From DASTYU01 sp035764655 (GTDB lineage: Bacteria > Chloroflexota > Limnocylindria > Limnocylindrales > CSP1-4): a stretch of 22,874 nucleotides of DNA. The stretch lies in assembly GCA_035764655.1 (NCBI GenBank), contig DASTYU010000035.1:1-22874 (forward strand), read 5' to 3'. Positions 21,213-22,874 of the stretch are shown one piece after another; the stretch's first letter is position 1, and every line of letters begins with the position of its first letter. The notes under the pieces are model-generated. The model worked only from the letters and a program-made list of their open reading frames with translations, was not told the origin of the DNA and did not search any database. The position numbers were made by a program, and so were the translations under genes.

Positions 21213-22618
21213 TCCGCCGCATCGTGATCGCCCGCGCGGTTGCCGCCGGGGTCGCCCTCGCGATCCTGGTGCCGGGCATCGCGCTTGGCCACACGCTCAA
21301 CGCGGCGTACACGAGCCGCCTGCCGCTGGCCGTCTACCTGGCCGGCGCGGCGATGACGGTGGCGCTGTCGTTCGCGTTCGTCATCCTGCGCGACGTTCGC
21401 GTGGAGCTGCCCGAGGTGCAGGATGCGGGCGGCTTTCCTCCGGCCTGGCTGCGCTATGGACTGCGCGCGCTCGGCTTGTTCGGCTGGGCGTGGATCATGG
21501 CCCAGGGGATCGCCGGCGGGTCGAGCTCGGCCAACGTCGCGACGCTCTTCCTGTGGGTCTATGGCTGGGTCGGCGTCGCGCTGATTTCTGCCTTGCTCTT
21601 CCCGATCTGGCATTGGCTCGACCCGTTCTCGACGCTCTACGACATGGGCGCGTGGGTCGTGCGCCGGCTCGGCATCACGCCGTGGGACCCATCCGTGTAC
21701 CCCGAGCGCCTCGGGAAGTGGCCGGCCGTGATCGGGTTCGCGTTCTTCATCTGGCTGGAACTGGGGCTCGACCAGGGCGAACCGTCAACGTTGTTCATCG
21801 TCGTGGCGGGTTACACCGCGCTGACGCTGGCGATGATGGCCCAGTTCGGGCGGGATGCGTGGCGTGCCAACGCCGAAGCCTTCACGGTCTGGTTCCGGCT
21901 GCTCAACCGGCTCGCTCCGCTGGCCCTGGCCGACGAGGACGGCCGCGTCCGCCGCCGGTCGTTCGCGGCCGGGTTGCTCGAGGTGAACTGGACCGTGGCC
22001 GAGATCGTCATGGTCGCCCTCGGCGTCGGCTCAATCCTGTTCGACGGGCTGTCACAGACGCAGATCTACTACGACCTGTTCGGCTTCACCGAGGTCCCGC
22101 TGAAGACGGTGCTGCTGTTCGCGTTCCTGGGGATCGTGGTGGCCGCCGCGCTGATGCTGGTCCGGGTGCTGGGCACGAACCCGTCGGGCGCGGGCCTGTT
22201 GCCCATCGCGGCTGGCTATCTGATCGCGCACTACCTGACGTACCTGCTGATCAGCGGCCAGTTGATCGTGGTGGCACTGTCCGACCCGTTCCAGCGCGGC
22301 TGGAACATCTTCGGGACGTTGTTCTACGAGCCGTCCAGCACGTGGCTGCCACCCGGGCTCGTGTGGACGCTCCAGCTGGCAGCCGTCGTGGGCGGCCACA
22401 TGGTCGGCGCGTGGGCGGGCCACGCGGCGGCGGTCGCGGCCACCCCGCCCGGGACGCCGATCCGGACCGTGCGCCTGCGTCAGCTGCCGCTGGCCATCGT
22501 GATGGTCGCGCTCACGACGCTGACGCTGTGGTCGCTCGGCCAGGACCTCGTGATCACGCCGGAGCAGCAGCAGGAGCAGGCTGCGCTGCCGCTGGCTGCC
22601 AGATATCAGCCGGGGTAG
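21209..22618 (+). CDS. Conserved multi-pass membrane protein, partner of CopC
   Basis: 469 aa, GTG start overlapping the copC stop as GTGA, so translation is coupled. About 11 hydrophobic helices can be drawn, the first (8-27) possibly a signal anchor. Histidines lie in or at the edge of helices: His28, His135 in IWHWLDPF, His341 in AHYLTYLL, and His397/His405 in GHMVGAWAGH. These could bind copper or heme. I do not recognise a CopD domain, and I cannot name the family with confidence. The tight coupling to copC suggests a role in moving copper across the membrane or loading it into an oxidase. The C-terminal tail is Gln-rich and probably cytoplasmic or outside depending on helix count. Confidence 0.85.
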   Translation: MIRRIVIARAVAAGVALAILVPGIALGHTLNAAYTSRLPLAVYLAGAAMTVALSFAFVILRDVRVELPEVQDAGGFPPAWLRYGLRALGLFGWAWIMAQGIAGGSSSANVATLFLWVYGWVGVALISALLFPIWHWLDPFSTLYDMGAWVVRRLGITPWDPSVYPERLGKWPAVIGFAFFIWLELGLDQGEPSTLFIVVAGYTALTLAMMAQFGRDAWRANAEAFTVWFRLLNRLAPLALADEDGRVRRRSFAAGLLEVNWTVAEIVMVALGVGSILFDGLSQTQIYYDLFGFTEVPLKTVLLFAFLGIVVAAALMLVRVLGTNPSGAGLLPIAAGYLIAHYLTYLLISGQLIVVALSDPFQRGWNIFGTLFYEPSSTWLPPGLVWTLQLAAVVGGHMVGAWAGHAAAVAATPPGTPIRTVRLRQLPLAIVMVALTTLTLWSLGQDLVITPEQQQEQAALPLAARYQPG

Positions 22619-22771
22619 TCAAGGGCACGAGCTGGAGCTGAGATCCTGGTCAAGTATCAGCCACGATGTTGAATGGCCATCCATTGGGACCAAATCGGCG
22701 CGAAACGCCCCCAGGAGCACGCGAAGGTCCGGACTTTCACTACCCGGGCTGATGATTGGCAGGAAACCGGG
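22619..22771. other. Intergenic stretch with small inverted repeats
   Basis: 153 bp of lower GC between convergent genes. It has AATGG-CCAT-CCATT (22672-22685) overlapping TTGG-GA-CCAA (22684-22693), but no T-run. A weak terminator role is possible. No gene seen. Confidence 0.4.
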
Positions 22772-22874
22772 TCACACGACGACGGGGGTTCGCCCTCCGG
22801 CCGGCACCCATTCGTCGAGCGGGCGCACGTCGGCGAGCCGTTCGGCGATCGCCGGATCGAGCGCCTCGGCGGCC
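22772..22874 (-). CDS. 3' end of an unidentified minus-strand gene
   Basis: Reading from the right edge on the minus strand, 33 codons stay open to a TGA at 22774-22772. The peptide ends LDEWVPAGGRTPVVV and contains ALDPAIAERLADVRPLDEW. Codon use is GC-rich in the third position like the other genes, which supports it being coding, and the drop in GC begins right after the stop. Too short to assign a family. Confidence 0.5.
   Translation of the reverse strand, partial: AAEALDPAIAERLADVRPLDEWVPAGGRTPVVV

Noticed and set aside
22780..22810. tRNA-like T-arm around GGGTTCGCC
   Set aside because: The flanking bases do not form a 5-bp stem with a 7-base loop, and no acceptor or anticodon arm is found. 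The stretch reads as the C-terminus of a minus-strand gene.

Overview
The window is GC-rich, densely packed bacterial chromosome. It has 4-bp stop/start overlaps, many GTG starts, and a mix of strong Shine-Dalgarno sites and apparently leaderless starts. Gene content and composition fit a high-GC aerobic soil or water bacterium. I lean to Chloroflexota, with Actinomycetota second; this is inference, as there is no rRNA or other marker here. No tRNA, rRNA, CRISPR array or transposase was recognised.

Region 1 (1-9823, all minus strand) is a molybdenum-hydroxylase cluster of the aerobic CO dehydrogenase type. In transcription order it holds coxS, coxL, coxM, a MoeA-like molybdopterin-binding protein and an MFS transporter. 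After a 220-bp gap come a MoxR/CoxD AAA+ ATPase, a CoxE VWA protein and an XdhC/CoxF-type protein cut by the left edge. CoxL carries AYRGAGR, not the AYxCSFR of proven CO dehydrogenases, and the order is S-L-M. This is therefore a form II enzyme whose substrate cannot be read from sequence. The accessory genes supply cofactor handling and active-site maturation.

Region 2 (9824-11090) is a lower-GC island with one plus-strand gene: an XRE-type helix-turn-helix fused to a PD-(D/E)XK nuclease-like domain. Exact palindromes GAGTC-N6-GACTC lie before it (9999-10016), across its stop codon (10955-10972) and just after it (11059-11076). Two diverged copies lie in the gap upstream of coxD (3579-3596, 3673-3690). 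I propose that these are operators, possibly linking the fusion protein to the cox cluster; this is the most novel signal in the window.

Region 3 (11091-14870) has a minus-strand operon of a TPR-rhomboid protease, a MetE-barrel-like protein lacking some zinc ligands, and a LppX/LolA-like lipoprotein. It is divergent from a plus-strand SRAP (HMCES/YedK) DNA-repair gene, with -10 boxes almost touching both start codons.

Region 4 (14888-20539, minus) runs: a two-subunit M16 zinc peptidase (catalytic, then R/Y subunit), a small secreted repeat protein, an ECF sigma factor, an anti-sigma-like membrane protein with a Ser/Asp tail, and a truncated PfkB-like protein. A sigma-W-like promoter (TGAAAC) precedes the secreted protein, suggesting autoregulated envelope sensing.

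Region 5 (20595-22874) holds a plus-strand pair, CopC-like copper protein plus an 11-helix membrane protein with intramembrane histidines, then a short intergenic stretch and the 3' end of an unidentified minus-strand gene.
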